DNA of 29,453 nucleotides from DAOTTY01 sp034437575 (GCA_034437575.1 DAOTTY010000110.1:1-29453); one strand, 5' to 3'; shown: positions 8,103 to 17,462, counted from the first letter of the stretch. The notes: generated by a model from the letters alone, not told the origin. A program made the numbers and translations.

Positions 8103-10634
8103 TTAGCCTCCGCAGTTCCCTTCCAGGTCCAGGAACGCTTCGCTGGCATAGCCGAAGGTGCCCAGGTAGTCCAGTTCCAGCCAGTCACCCTCGCGTGCAA
8201 TCGCCGTCAGCGTGACATCAAACGGAATCTGCGTAATCACCGGGCTGTCCAATGATGGGCCTTCACGCAGGTTCATGAGGTTACGCACGTAGGCCATACA
8301 GTTCGTGAGTTCCACACGCCCGGTGGGGTTGGCTGCCGTCGTATCGGCCCCGCCCGCAGTGTTGTCTGTTCCTGGTTGCAGCGAGCTGGCACCCTGCACC
8401 AGAATAAACGTGCCGCCGTTAGGGATAAACGCACAGGTGAAGTTACCTTCCAGGAAGGTAGGCAGTTCCACAGTTTGGCGCGGCTGGCCGGTGCCGTCGC
8501 GATAGAAGATCGCCCCGTTGCCCAGCAAGCACACCTTGATGCGGTTGTTAAAGCTCGCAGTAGAACCGCCCGTGGTTGTGAACCCGATGAGTTCTGCCGC
8601 GTTTAGCACACCGCGTTGCAGCAGTGTCATATCCCCGATTTCTGCCTCGCTGCCCACGAAATCGCCATTGGCCACAATAATCTGCACGATAACATCGCCG
8701 TTGGTAACCGTGTTTGGCGGTGCCAGGCCCCGGATGACGGTTCCTGGTAGGAGACTGATGGCGTTAAGGGTTTGCAGGTTCGTGCCGGGGGCTAGCCCTG
8801 GTACGTCATTGGGGTCAAGCACGAAGCCTGAAGTGCCCGGTATACCGCTCGTCCCTTCAATTTCGTTGTCGTCATCGTCATCGTCGTTGTCCTGGTCGCC
8901 ACCGCCGCCACCATTGTTGCCGCCGCCACCGCCACTGATTGCCGTCACGTTAATGACGACCTGCGCCTGTGCCGGAGCGATGCCGGTGGTGGTGGCGTCG
9001 TTAGCCACAACGATTAAGTTATCGACGCCGACGAAGTCCCGGTTCGGCGTGTAGGTGAGCGTAGCCAACACAACATTCACATCCGCTTCACGACCAGAAA
9101 GCGTGACGTTGTTGGTGCCGCTACCTGTCACGGCCACCCCCTGGAACATAAACGTGCTGCCGGGGCGGCTCATGGTACGGCGGTTGTTGTTATTTTGTGG
9201 CAGGTTAACCACCGTCGTGTTAACGTCCAGCGTACCGTCAGACACGCTCAGTTCCACAGTCACATCGGGCGGTGTCGCGTCAGAGTCCACCGTGACATCT
9301 GGGATAGGAATAGGCGTATTGGCCGGGGTGTTTTGCGTACCCGGCACCGCGACCACCAGGTCCAGCACAGAGATACTCACGGTGTTGGTGTAGTTCACGC
9401 CTGGGCCAGACGAGTCATATGTGAAGGTATCGACCCCACGGAAGCCGCCGTTGGGCGTGTACGTAAACGAGCCATTCGGGTTCAGCGTGAGGCTACCGTT
9501 GGCCGGGCTGCTCGTCTGCGTTAATGAGTTGGCCCCTGAGTCGTTGGCCAGCACGCCGTCGGCTGCGCTCACGGTTATGGCAACGTCCGTTTCGGTGGAG
9601 TAGAAGTCATCGGTGCCGGAGGAAATGGGCACTGTTGGTGTAGAAACTTGCACGCCCGTGTCAATGCCCGTGACGGTATTGCCCCCGCTGATGGTGATGG
9701 GCGTACTCAGCCGGTTGTTAAAACTACTGCTCCCAGCAGTTTCGCTACCTGCGGGTAATCGTACCCTGTAGGTACCATCGGCCACGAAGAACGAGTAGTT
9801 GCCGTTGGTGTCGGTTGTGGTGGTGGCGATGGCGGTAGAAGCGTCTGAGGCGAACACCAACTCTACTGTGAAGTTGTCGGCAGCGCCTTCACCAGCATCT
9901 TGCACCCCGTTCAGGTTGGCATCGTCAAAAATTTGCCCGCTAATCTCCCCGGCGATGCCGCAGCCGTTCTGGTTCAGGCTAAAAATGATGTTCGTCAGTT
10001 CGTCGAAATCGTCGGCAATGAACACAAAGTCAGAGTCCGGGTCGGAGGCAATTTCGTTGATGGTGGTCAAGATTGCGCCAGGGCCAACCGCAACGCCAAA
10101 AATTTTTGTGCCAGCGGCTTTTGCCTCGTTTGCTGCACTGGGTACCGACGCATCACCGTCAGTTTGCAGGATAATCGCCCTGGCTACGCCGGGGCGTCCA
10201 TTGTCACTGAGTTCTTGTTGGGCCGTTTGAATGGCATCTTGAAAGTCAGTGCTGCCGTCAATTTGGGTGATGTTATCGATGCCAGTGTTAACCGCGCTCG
10301 CATCGCCAGAAAGCGGCACCTCTACCCGGGCAAAGCCGGAGAACTGCACAACAGACACCTGCACACTGCCATCTCCAAGTGGCAGGTTGTCTACGATTCC
10401 CTTAGCGAAGTCTTTTTCAAACTGAAAATCCGTCGCGCTAACACTGCCAGAGCCGTCCAGCACGATAGCCAAATCCAGCACACAGGCATCGATGGTTTGC
10501 GCGTGGCCGTTGCCGAGCATATTGAAACCAAACGGTAAAGCTACCGGAGCCTGAGCGAAAAGCGCCAGCACGCTGACGCACAAGATAAGCAACCGCAACC
10601 GTACCTGTCTGGTCATCCTGTAATGTGTGTTCAT
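8103..10634 (-). CDS. Large secreted vWA / SdrD-like / cadherin-like / SH3 envelope protein
   Basis: This 843-residue exported protein has a basic N-terminus and hydrophobic signal segment (residues 1 to about 46). A von Willebrand factor A domain (about 50-225) follows, with an intact MIDAS: D60-G-S62-G-S64, a Thr in DGSTDF and an Asp in LQTDGDAS. Next come an SdrD-B-like carboxypeptidase-regulatory-type domain (about 228-325, GQIFDDANLNGVQD), a tandem-95/Big-9-type domain (NGSFTYTPNGGFRGVDTFTY) and a second cadherin-like domain. A Gly/Asp-rich linker with a run of Asp comes after that, and a C-terminal bacterial SH3 domain (NLREGPSLDSPVITQIP) closes the protein. It probably acts outside the cell in adhesion or wall binding. 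An AGGA box eight bases before ATG 10634 supports the start. It is divergent from the WD40 kinase. Confidence 0.88.
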   Translation of the reverse strand: MNTHYRMTRQVRLRLLILCVSVLALFAQAPVALPFGFNMLGNGHAQTIDACVLDLAIVLDGSGSVSATDFQFEKDFAKGIVDNLPLGDGSVQVSVVQFSGFARVEVPLSGDASAVNTGIDNITQIDGSTDFQDAIQTAQQELSDNGRPGVARAIILQTDGDASVPSAANEAKAAGTKIFGVAVGPGAILTTINEIASDPDSDFVFIADDFDELTNIIFSLNQNGCGIAGEISGQIFDDANLNGVQDAGEGAADNFTVELVFASDASTAIATTTTDTNGNYSFFVADGTYRVRLPAGSETAGSSSFNNRLSTPITISGGNTVTGIDTGVQVSTPTVPISSGTDDFYSTETDVAITVSAADGVLANDSGANSLTQTSSPANGSLTLNPNGSFTYTPNGGFRGVDTFTYDSSGPGVNYTNTVSISVLDLVVAVPGTQNTPANTPIPIPDVTVDSDATPPDVTVELSVSDGTLDVNTTVVNLPQNNNNRRTMSRPGSTFMFQGVAVTGSGTNNVTLSGREADVNVVLATLTYTPNRDFVGVDNLIVVANDATTTGIAPAQAQVVINVTAISGGGGGNNGGGGGDQDNDDDDDDNEIEGTSGIPGTSGFVLDPNDVPGLAPGTNLQTLNAISLLPGTVIRGLAPPNTVTNGDVIVQIIVANGDFVGSEAEIGDMTLLQRGVLNAAELIGFTTTGGSTASFNNRIKVCLLGNGAIFYRDGTGQPRQTVELPTFLEGNFTCAFIPNGGTFILVQGASSLQPGTDNTAGGADTTAANPTGRVELTNCMAYVRNLMNLREGPSLDSPVITQIPFDVTLTAIAREGDWLELDYLGTFGYASEAFLDLEGNCGG

Positions 10635-10708
10635 GATGTTTTCCTAACTCCCGTATACCTCTATAATGAGTAAGTGACCTTAGAAAAGCGCAACCCATGC
10701 TGGCTGTA

Positions 10709-10736
10709 TTGTGCAGCCCAGGTGCTACGCTATAAT
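10709..10736 (+). promoter_or_regulatory. Candidate sigma-70-type promoter of the WD40 kinase gene
   Basis: TTGTGC (10709-10714) and a perfect TATAAT (10731-10736) are separated by 16 bases in the divergent spacer 10635-10856. Transcription from here would give a leader of about 115 bases before the ATG at 10857, which is preceded by GAGGA. A second TATAAT at 10662-10667 has no good -35 partner. The promoter of the opposite vWA gene is not clear. Confidence 0.5.
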
Positions 10737-10856
10737 CAAACGGTGCAGATTGTATTGCATCAGTGAGAATTCTTCAACAAATTGCTTAAAATAAATAAAT
10801 AAAGGTTTTTCTTGCTGATTAAACTTATAGTCAAACAGTAACGTCGAGGAAACAAC

Positions 10857-13313
10857 ATGGACCTAACGGGACAGGTAATTGACCGCTACGAACTCAAACA
10901 ATTGTTTGGTGTTGGGGCGATGGGGGAAGTGTATGCCGCTTACCAGACAGACCTGGAACGCGAAGTTGCTATGAAGGTCATGTCTAAGGCGGTGCTGGGT
11001 GACGAGGAAGCCGTGAACCGTTTTTTACGGGAAGTGAAGCTGGCCGCTTCATTGGAACACCGCAACATTGTGCCCATCTATGACTATGGCACCTACGACG
11101 ACATGCCCTACGTCACCATGCGGCTGCTGAAGGGCGGCAGCCTGCGCGACCGGGTGCTGCAACTGGAAGACAAGCGCATGTCTTTGCAAGACGTAGCCAA
11201 CTTGCTGCGTGACCTGGCCGATGCGCTGGACTACGCCCACAGCCGTGGCGTGGTTCACCGCGATGTAAAGCCCACCAACATTATGTTTGACCAAAACGGG
11301 CACACCTACCTGGTGGACTTCGGCATTGCCAAGCTGGTACACGAGAAAAACAGCATCACCCAGTCCGGCGCGATTGTGGGAACGCCGACGCACATGGCCC
11401 CTGAGCAGTGGCGCAGCGAACAGGTTACCGCCGCCGCCGACCAATACGCGCTGGCCGTGATTGTGTACGAATTAATGGCGGGCATGACACCGTTTGTAGC
11501 ACCGAACCCCTATGGGCTGATGGTAAAGCACCTGTACGACGACCCCACGCCTATTTACACGCTCAATGCCGATGTGCCGCGCATGGTGTGGTTTGTGGTG
11601 GCGCAAGCCCTGGCCAAAAGCCCGGATAAACGCTTTAGAAGCGTGCAAGAATTTGCGGATAACTTCACCGATTCTGTTAAGCGCAGCACAACCAACCTCC
11701 GCGTAACTGGCAAGCCAGAAACCTCCGAGTCACTCACCGACGAGAACACTGCCACGATCACTGCCGAGGTCATCCAGGTAACCGACAGTGAAATCCGCCG
11801 CGCAGATCAGGTAACCGACAGCGAAATCCGCCGTGCAGACCGTGTAGACCTCGATTCGTCCATTGCCAATCGTTCATGGGTCACAGGCCAATACCACGAA
11901 ACCAAAGTGCTAGATGACTCTGTATTGGTGAAGGCACACACCTCGCAGATTACCTCGAAGACGCGCCGCCCCGCCCTGGTGACCGGGGCAATCGCGCTGG
12001 TTGCGGCAGCTATCATAGGGGCGGGGGTGTGGTTTGCTGTCTTTAGCCCAACAGGGCAGCCGCGCCTCACACCGCGCCAGGATGTCCCCATCCTGGTAGC
12101 GCCAGGGCGTGGCGGGGATGTCTTAATGGAAGCCAGCGACAAGCAAACTTTTGACATTACCGGCATCAGTGAAGACCGTGACTGGTATCGCGTTAGGATG
12201 GCCGACGGGGCCGAGGGTTGGGTGGTTGCTTCGACAGCGTTTGTGGGGGTGCGCGGCAGCCTGGGGAATGTGCCCGTTATTGGGGGGGCAGCCCCCCCCG
12301 CACCTACCACCACTGTACAGAACACCACACCTGATGCCACATCACTGCCCGCGCGAACCGCCGTTCCAGCCACGCCCATCCCAACCCCCGCCCAGATTGA
12401 CCGCATGATGAACCGTTCCGGCTGGATTACCGATGTGGAGTTCAACGAGGCGGGCAGCAATATGGTTACGGCCAGCACCGATGGCGTGGTGCGCCTATGG
12501 GACCCGGCTATTGGCGGGCTGGTGGCAGATATGGACAGCGAAACCGATAGCATCCTGGATGCCGCCTTTAGCCCGAATGGGTTTACCCTGGCCGCAGCAG
12601 ACGGGGCCGGGATCATTCACCTGTGGCTGCTGCAAGACTTTGTGAAGCTGCCCAGCACGCTGCAAGGCCATGAAGGCCCGGTGTGGAGCGTGGGCTACGA
12701 CCCAACCGGGAACCGCCTGGTGAGCGGCGGTAGCGATGGTACAGTGCGCCTGTGGGATTTGGTGATGGGCACAGAGCAGGCGGCGCTGCGCGGCCACGAA
12801 GGCCCGGTGCTAAGCGTGGTGTTTAGCCCGGACGGCACACAAATTGCCAGCGCTGGCAGTGATGGCACAATCCGACTGTGGGATGCCGAGAACGGCATTG
12901 AGCTAGCGGTGCTGCGCGGCCACAAGAACACCGTTTGGAGTGTGGCCTACAGCCCGGACGGCACCCGTTTAGCCTCTGCCAGCCTGGATGCAACTGTGCG
13001 CTACTGGGATACGACCACGCACGACGAGTTAAATGTGCTGCGCGGGCACACACGGGCTGTGTATGATATTAGCTACAGTCCAGATGGCACCCTGCTGGCC
13101 AGCGGCGGTGCCGATACCACGATTCAGATATGGGACGCGACCTCTGGCATGAAGCTGACGAACGTGCTGGGCCATGATGGGCCAGTGTTGAGTGTGCGCT
13201 TTAGCCCGGACAGCACCAAGATAGGCTCTGGCGGCGAGGATGGCACCTGGCGCTACTGGACGGTGCGCGACAGCCAGCCCGAACCCACGCCGACCATCGA
13301 GCCGGACGCCTGA
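10857..13313 (+). CDS. Receptor-type Ser/Thr kinase with SH3 domain and seven-bladed WD40 propeller
   Basis: This 818-residue membrane kinase has an N-terminal cytoplasmic catalytic domain (about residues 10-275). It is complete: GVGAMGEV P-loop, Lys40, HRD (134-136) in HRDVKPTN, DFG (154-156), and GTPTHMAPEQ. A juxtamembrane linker carries a perfect 11-residue tandem repeat (307-317 and 318-328). One membrane segment (about 372-397) leads outside to an SH3-type domain (about 405-465), a Thr/Pro linker and seven WD40 repeats ending in RLWD/RYWD-type motifs, enough for a closed propeller. The extracellular part probably binds an envelope protein or ligand and controls the kinase. Kinase-WD40 fusions are frequent in Chloroflexota and cyanobacteria. 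It is divergent from the vWA protein, a candidate partner. Confidence 0.93.
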   Translation: MDLTGQVIDRYELKQLFGVGAMGEVYAAYQTDLEREVAMKVMSKAVLGDEEAVNRFLREVKLAASLEHRNIVPIYDYGTYDDMPYVTMRLLKGGSLRDRVLQLEDKRMSLQDVANLLRDLADALDYAHSRGVVHRDVKPTNIMFDQNGHTYLVDFGIAKLVHEKNSITQSGAIVGTPTHMAPEQWRSEQVTAAADQYALAVIVYELMAGMTPFVAPNPYGLMVKHLYDDPTPIYTLNADVPRMVWFVVAQALAKSPDKRFRSVQEFADNFTDSVKRSTTNLRVTGKPETSESLTDENTATITAEVIQVTDSEIRRADQVTDSEIRRADRVDLDSSIANRSWVTGQYHETKVLDDSVLVKAHTSQITSKTRRPALVTGAIALVAAAIIGAGVWFAVFSPTGQPRLTPRQDVPILVAPGRGGDVLMEASDKQTFDITGISEDRDWYRVRMADGAEGWVVASTAFVGVRGSLGNVPVIGGAAPPAPTTTVQNTTPDATSLPARTAVPATPIPTPAQIDRMMNRSGWITDVEFNEAGSNMVTASTDGVVRLWDPAIGGLVADMDSETDSILDAAFSPNGFTLAAADGAGIIHLWLLQDFVKLPSTLQGHEGPVWSVGYDPTGNRLVSGGSDGTVRLWDLVMGTEQAALRGHEGPVLSVVFSPDGTQIASAGSDGTIRLWDAENGIELAVLRGHKNTVWSVAYSPDGTRLASASLDATVRYWDTTTHDELNVLRGHTRAVYDISYSPDGTLLASGGADTTIQIWDATSGMKLTNVLGHDGPVLSVRFSPDSTKIGSGGEDGTWRYWTVRDSQPEPTPTIEPDA

Positions 13314-13360
13314 TGCCGTGGCACGCCTGTGTGGGGCAGTCGCTTCAAAGCATCTGTTCA

Positions 13361-13496
13361 GGGGGCAAATCGCTTCTTCCAACTGTGGGGGTAAACACCC
13401 CCGAAGGTGGAACAGCAGTGCATTATCCTGGAAACGTTCGCGGCGGCGTTGGAAGATCAGGCGCGGCGGATGCAGGTGGCAAACGAGGCGTTTTAG
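13361..13496 (+). pseudogene. Decayed duplicate of the 3' half of the WXG100-like gene
   Basis: This stretch is a degenerate copy of 7690-7820: both contain CTTCCAAxTGTGGGG, then ATTATCCTGGAAACGTTCGC, then a long match through GAAGATCAGGCGCGGCGGAT to the stop and the following GGCG. In this copy the frame meets TAA right after the LWG codons and carries an indel in the middle, so no protein is possible. It lies directly after the kinase stop. It shows that a WXG100-like gene once stood here too, or that the 3' end of 7551-7820 was copied 5.7 kb downstream. Confidence 0.8.
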
Positions 13497-13597
13497 GCGT
13501 GACGGGTTTAGGCGGGCGACTTATAAGCTGCCCTGACGAATATGTGCTGTGGTTCGCAACCTATGCGGCGCAAGGGGCCGCCGCCGCGTTGAAGCGC

Positions 13598-14083
13598 CTA
13601 CACCAACATCATCTCTAGCTCAATTTCGTCGCGCAGCGGGATGCCATCAAGACCTTTCTTGGGGATGTCCGGCTTCAGCTTACGCGCTCGCCGCACGGCA
13701 TTGCGGTGGACTTTGACCAGGCTAAAGCCCTGCATCTGGTAAAAGCGCAGTGCCGGGATGTTGTCGTTGGTGATGACGACCCACATGCGCTCACAGAATA
13801 ACTCGCGGGCGCGTTCGGCAGCCCGTTTGACCAGCGCCGCCCCCAGGCTTTCATCTGCAACCGTGCTGTGGGTCAGCAGCACCTCAAACTGGTCTTCGTC
13901 TACATGATAGATGAGCAGGCCGCCCGGTTGGCCGTCCAGCAAGGCTACATAGCCGGGATGCTCCAGCAGGTTGTACAGCACGCTGTGCGCGGCATACTCT
14001 ACAGACCCAATCTCGCCTTCGAGTTGAGTTTGTGCCCACGCCCGGTGGGCTGTTTCAAATGCTTCGATGGTAACCTCTGTCAT
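13598..14083 (-). CDS. GNAT-family N-acetyltransferase
   Basis: This 161-residue protein of the Gcn5-related acetyltransferase fold would transfer acetyl from acetyl-CoA to an unknown amine. The central strand and pyrophosphate loop region is represented by STVADESLGAALVKRAAERA (about residues 73-92), and the C-terminal motif NDNIPALRFYQMQGFSL (about 105-121) is the classical GNAT motif B. The C-terminus is Lys/Arg-rich and then acidic. It lies about 100 bases downstream of the glycerate kinase gene on the same strand and may belong to that transcript; AAAGGACG just upstream of the ATG is a fair Shine-Dalgarno. The substrate cannot be deduced. Confidence 0.85.
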   Translation of the reverse strand: MTEVTIEAFETAHRAWAQTQLEGEIGSVEYAAHSVLYNLLEHPGYVALLDGQPGGLLIYHVDEDQFEVLLTHSTVADESLGAALVKRAAERARELFCERMWVVITNDNIPALRFYQMQGFSLVKVHRNAVRRARKLKPDIPKKGLDGIPLRDEIELEMMLV

Positions 14084-14183
14084 GTTATCGTCCTTTATAA
14101 TTTAGTGGCTGCACGATGTGGAACAGTGCGCCAAACAAGCTGATGATAAACCGCCGGGTGGCGAAGTCGTGCTGCTGCAAGCG

Positions 14184-15440
14184 TTATGCCTCCCGCAGAA
14201 TAATCGTGATGTCGTTGACGTTGGTGCCCGTCGGCCCCGGCTTGAGGTGGGCCGTGCCGCCGTAGCGCTCGAAAAAGTGATAGCTGTCATGTGCTGCCAG
14301 GTAGCGTACCGGGTCGATGCCGGTGGCGCTAGCAGTTGTGACAGTCGCCCCGTTGACCATCGCCCCGGCTGCGTCGGTGGGGCCGTCTTCGCCATCGGTG
14401 GCAAACGCTGCCAGCCACACTCCCTCGTGATCGGCCAGCACCCGCGCTGCGGCCAGCGCCAATTCCTGATTGCGCCCGCCTTTGCCTGTGCTATTCGGCG
14501 GCAGCGTGACCGTCGTCTCACCCCCATAGATGCGGCACGTTCCCGGCGGCAGGCTGGTGGCTTCGCGGGCTAACTTCCTGCCGATTTTCTGTGCCTCGCC
14601 CGTCAGGGTAGTGGAGGCGACCTCAGCCGTGTAGCCAGCAGTACGGGCGGCGGCGGCGGCGGCGGCGGCACTGCGGCCTACATCCCCGATGATGTGGTTG
14701 GTCACAGTGGGGAAGGGGGGCGGCGGTGGGCGGTTGTGTAAGCCTTTGATGTGTGCTTCGACGGCGGTGCGGGTGTCGCCGTCCACATGGGATAGCACAT
14801 TGTGCCGTGCAAGAATCGCCTCGACCTGGGCCACATCGCGCTCTGTGGGGACGGTGGGGCCGCTGCCGATGTGGGCGATGGCGTTACCAATCACATCACT
14901 CAGGATGTAAGCCGTCACGGTGGCGGGGGCAGCCCACCGCAGTAAGCCGCCGCCCTTGACCTTATCAAAATGCTGGCGGACGTGGTTAATCTCGTTGATG
15001 GTACACCCACTGCGGATGAGCGCCCCATTCAACTGCTGCCATTGGCTCAGCGGCAAAGCGGGGTGCGTCAGCAGCGCAGACGCCCCCCCGGAGATCAAAC
15101 ACAGCACATGGTCACCCACGCTTACCCGCTCCAGCAGCACTTCAACCGCGTGGGTGGCAATCAGGCTTTGATCGTTTGGGATGGGGTGGCCGCCCTGATA
15201 GTGCATCAGGTGGTCGGGGAGGGTGGCGCTGGCCTGCTTGCTGACCACCACACCGCCCATGATGCGGCTGCCGAGCGCATCATAAGCACCGGTTGCCATC
15301 ATAGCACCTGCCTTCCCGATGCTCAGCAGCCACAGCCGCCCGTCGCCGTTGTGCTGGAAGTTGGCGAGGGCGGTTTGCGTCAGGGTGTGGGGATTAGCGG
15401 CAGCCAGTGCGGCGGCGATCATCTGTTGAATGAGTTGCAT
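14184..15440 (-). CDS. Glycerate 2-kinase (DUF4147/MOFRL family)
   Basis: This 418-residue soluble kinase phosphorylates glycerate to 2-phosphoglycerate with ATP in the family's characterised members. Visible marks are SIGKAGAMM near residue 40, LISGGASALL (about 114-123), the conserved LSDVIGNAIAHIGSGPTVP (about 190-208), and the C-terminal MOFRL-type segment with GKGGRNQELALAAARVL followed by ATDGEDGPTDAAGA. Length is normal and the start ATG at 15440 lies six bases after the thiolase stop, so the two are in one operon. The pair does not form an obvious known pathway; both could feed central carbon metabolism. Confidence 0.9.
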   Translation of the reverse strand: MQLIQQMIAAALAAANPHTLTQTALANFQHNGDGRLWLLSIGKAGAMMATGAYDALGSRIMGGVVVSKQASATLPDHLMHYQGGHPIPNDQSLIATHAVEVLLERVSVGDHVLCLISGGASALLTHPALPLSQWQQLNGALIRSGCTINEINHVRQHFDKVKGGGLLRWAAPATVTAYILSDVIGNAIAHIGSGPTVPTERDVAQVEAILARHNVLSHVDGDTRTAVEAHIKGLHNRPPPPPFPTVTNHIIGDVGRSAAAAAAAARTAGYTAEVASTTLTGEAQKIGRKLAREATSLPPGTCRIYGGETTVTLPPNSTGKGGRNQELALAAARVLADHEGVWLAAFATDGEDGPTDAAGAMVNGATVTTASATGIDPVRYLAAHDSYHFFERYGGTAHLKPGPTGTNVNDITIILREA

Positions 15441-15446
15441 AATTGT

Positions 15447-16643
15447 TTACCCGGTGACATTCTCAATCAGTACGGCGGTGCCGCCACCCGACCCATGACA
15501 CAGCGATGCCACCCCGATTTTACCGCCCGTTTGCTTGAGGCCGTTGATGAGGGTGACAAAGAGGCGGGCACCTGTCGCGCCAATAGGGTGACCGAGCGAA
15601 ATGCCGCTGCCGTAAATATTCAGCTTGTCGTAGGGGACTTCCAGCACTTTGTTGAACAGCACGCTGTTGGTGGCAAAGGCTTCGTTGTTCTCAAACAGGT
15701 CTACCGCGTTGATGTCGTGGCCGGTTTTGGCCAGCAGTTTGCGTACCGCCGGGATGGGCGCTTCGACAAAGCGCCAGCTTGCCACGCCTGCCCATGCCCC
15801 GCTCACGTATTTGGCGAGTGGGGTGAGGCCGTGTTTTGCAACCGCATCCTCGCTGGCCAGGATGAGGGCGGCGGCACCGTCGTTGAGTTGGCTGCTGTTG
15901 CCTGCCGTCAGGATGCCGTTGTCGTTGAAGGCGGGGCGCAGCCCGGCGAGTGTCGCCAGCGACGTATCGGTGCGGATGCCTTCGTCGCGGTCCACGATAA
16001 CGGCTGCCTTGCGCTGCTTGACTTCGATAGGGGCAATTTCAACGGCGAAGGTGCCGTCTTCCGTGGCTTTAGCCGCCCGCATGTGCGATTGATACGCGAC
16101 CTCATCGGCTTCCTGGCGCGTGACGTTGTACTCATCGCTGAGGCGGTCGGTTTCGCTGCCCATAATCTCCTGGTTGAGCGGGTCGGTCAGCCCGTCGATT
16201 TCAACGGTGTCGATGAGTGTTTCCGGCTTGCCCGCCAGGTACTTATAGCCCCACCGCGCCCGGCCAGACAGCGCAAACCCGGCCTGTGACATCGACTCCA
16301 TGCCGCCCGCCAACACGACTTCTGCCTCTCCAGCTTTGATGAGCGTGGCGGCGTTCATAACAGCTTGCATCCCGGATGAACACACCATGTCAATCGCATA
16401 GCCGTCTACGTCGCTAGGTATCCCGGCTTTGATAGCCGCCTGCCGGGGTAGTAGTTGGCCGTGCCCCGCCCGCAGGATGTTGCCCATAATGTACACGTCC
16501 AGTGCATCCCCGCTAAGGCCCGCCTGGGTGAGCGCGGCCCGCATCGCGTGAGCGCCCAGGTTTGCCGGGTGCATATCTTTCAAGACGCCGCCGAATTTGC
16601 CAATCGGGGTACGTTTGGCTGCAACGATGTAAACATCACGCAT
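15447..16643 (-). CDS. Thiolase (acetyl-CoA acetyltransferase)
   Basis: This 398-residue enzyme (start ATG 16643, MRDVYIVAAKRTPIGKFG) belongs to the thiolase II family, which condenses two acetyl-CoA to acetoacetyl-CoA or cleaves beta-ketoacyl-CoA. The acyl-accepting nucleophile is Cys88 in MVCSSGMQAV. The second half contains FENNEAFA (the NEAFA motif), SLGHPIGATGAR with the catalytic His, and the final CHGSGGG with the second active-site Cys. The ATG at 16643 is preferred over 16670 because AAGGACC lies about eight bases before it and the family starts at this position. It is the first gene of the operon with glycerate kinase. Biosynthetic and degradative forms cannot be separated by eye. 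Confidence 0.93.
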   Translation of the reverse strand: MRDVYIVAAKRTPIGKFGGVLKDMHPANLGAHAMRAALTQAGLSGDALDVYIMGNILRAGHGQLLPRQAAIKAGIPSDVDGYAIDMVCSSGMQAVMNAATLIKAGEAEVVLAGGMESMSQAGFALSGRARWGYKYLAGKPETLIDTVEIDGLTDPLNQEIMGSETDRLSDEYNVTRQEADEVAYQSHMRAAKATEDGTFAVEIAPIEVKQRKAAVIVDRDEGIRTDTSLATLAGLRPAFNDNGILTAGNSSQLNDGAAALILASEDAVAKHGLTPLAKYVSGAWAGVASWRFVEAPIPAVRKLLAKTGHDINAVDLFENNEAFATNSVLFNKVLEVPYDKLNIYGSGISLGHPIGATGARLFVTLINGLKQTGGKIGVASLCHGSGGGTAVLIENVTG

Positions 16644-16918
16644 GGGTTGGGGTCCTTGCTTTAAAACCATAACATGAAGCCTATTCTACACGATGGGGGA
16701 AGGGGGTATTGAAGCGAGTCCCTGAGTAGCAGGTCCGCCAAAATATTGAACTGCACTCACGAATACCCGCTTGTGTTGATATACGGGTTCAATGGTACGG
16801 GTGGGGAATAATGCCCGCCCAACATGAGCGGACGCTATACTACTGTTAACATGGTTTAGATACACAGCCTTCATTATATGAATTGTAATACACAAGCCGA
16901 AAAAGGACCCTGTCACAC

Positions 16919-17374
16919 ATGACCGAGTATGAACACGCAATTGATGTAAACGTTCCTGTTCGCGTCGCCTACAACCAGTGGACGCAATTTGAAGACTTTC
17001 CGAAGTTCATGGAAGGTGTGGAGAACATCAAGCAGATTGATGACACACACATGCACTGGAAGGTTGAGATTGCAGGCGTCACCGAAGAATGGGACGCCGT
17101 TATCACGGAGCAAACACCTGACCAGCGCATCGCCTGGACGAGTACCTCTGGCGCGAAGAATGCTGGTGTGGTGACGTTCCATCACATTGATGATGACACC
17201 ACCCGCGTCACGCTGCAAATTGACTACCAGCCGGAAGGCTTTGTAAAGAATGTTGGTGCCGCCCTGGGTGTAGTCGAAGGCCGCATGAAGGGCGACATGG
17301 AGCGCTTTAAGGAATTTATCGAGCGGCGCGGTGAAGCCACTGGCGCATGGCGCGGCGAAGTGGAACAGGGCTAA
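16919..17374 (+). CDS. SRPBCC (START-like) cyclase/dehydrase-family protein
   Basis: This 151-residue soluble protein has the helix-grip fold of the polyketide cyclase/dehydrase and lipid transport group. The N-terminal strand and helix (MTEYEHAIDVNVPVRVAYNQ) are followed by FEDFPKFMEGVENIKQIDD, a very typical opening of the family. The core strands WDAVITEQTPDQRIAWTS and TRVTLQIDYQPEGF come next, and a long C-terminal amphipathic helix closes the fold. AAAAAGGACC stands upstream of the ATG. In related genomes such genes travel with small membrane stress proteins, as here. The bound ligand is unknown. The 275-base spacer upstream of it (16644-16918) shows no gene; it separates two divergent transcripts. 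Confidence 0.85.
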   Translation: MTEYEHAIDVNVPVRVAYNQWTQFEDFPKFMEGVENIKQIDDTHMHWKVEIAGVTEEWDAVITEQTPDQRIAWTSTSGAKNAGVVTFHHIDDDTTRVTLQIDYQPEGFVKNVGAALGVVEGRMKGDMERFKEFIERRGEATGAWRGEVEQG

Positions 17375-17462
17375 CCTCACACTGATGGGTGTGGGCAATC
17401 GGCCTGCGCCCTCCCACACATCACACTACCCTCTACATCAACACACACAAGGAGCTACACAC

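Noticed and set aside
14090..14183. In-frame continuation of about 32 codons after the glycerate kinase stop
   Set aside because: The kinase already has its normal length and C-terminal motif; the extension shows no known domain and leads only to the next gene's ribosome binding site.
14970..16289. Long + strand open frame of 439 codons opposite thiolase and glycerate kinase
   Set aside because: Shadow of two genes with complete catalytic motifs; no recognisable domain.
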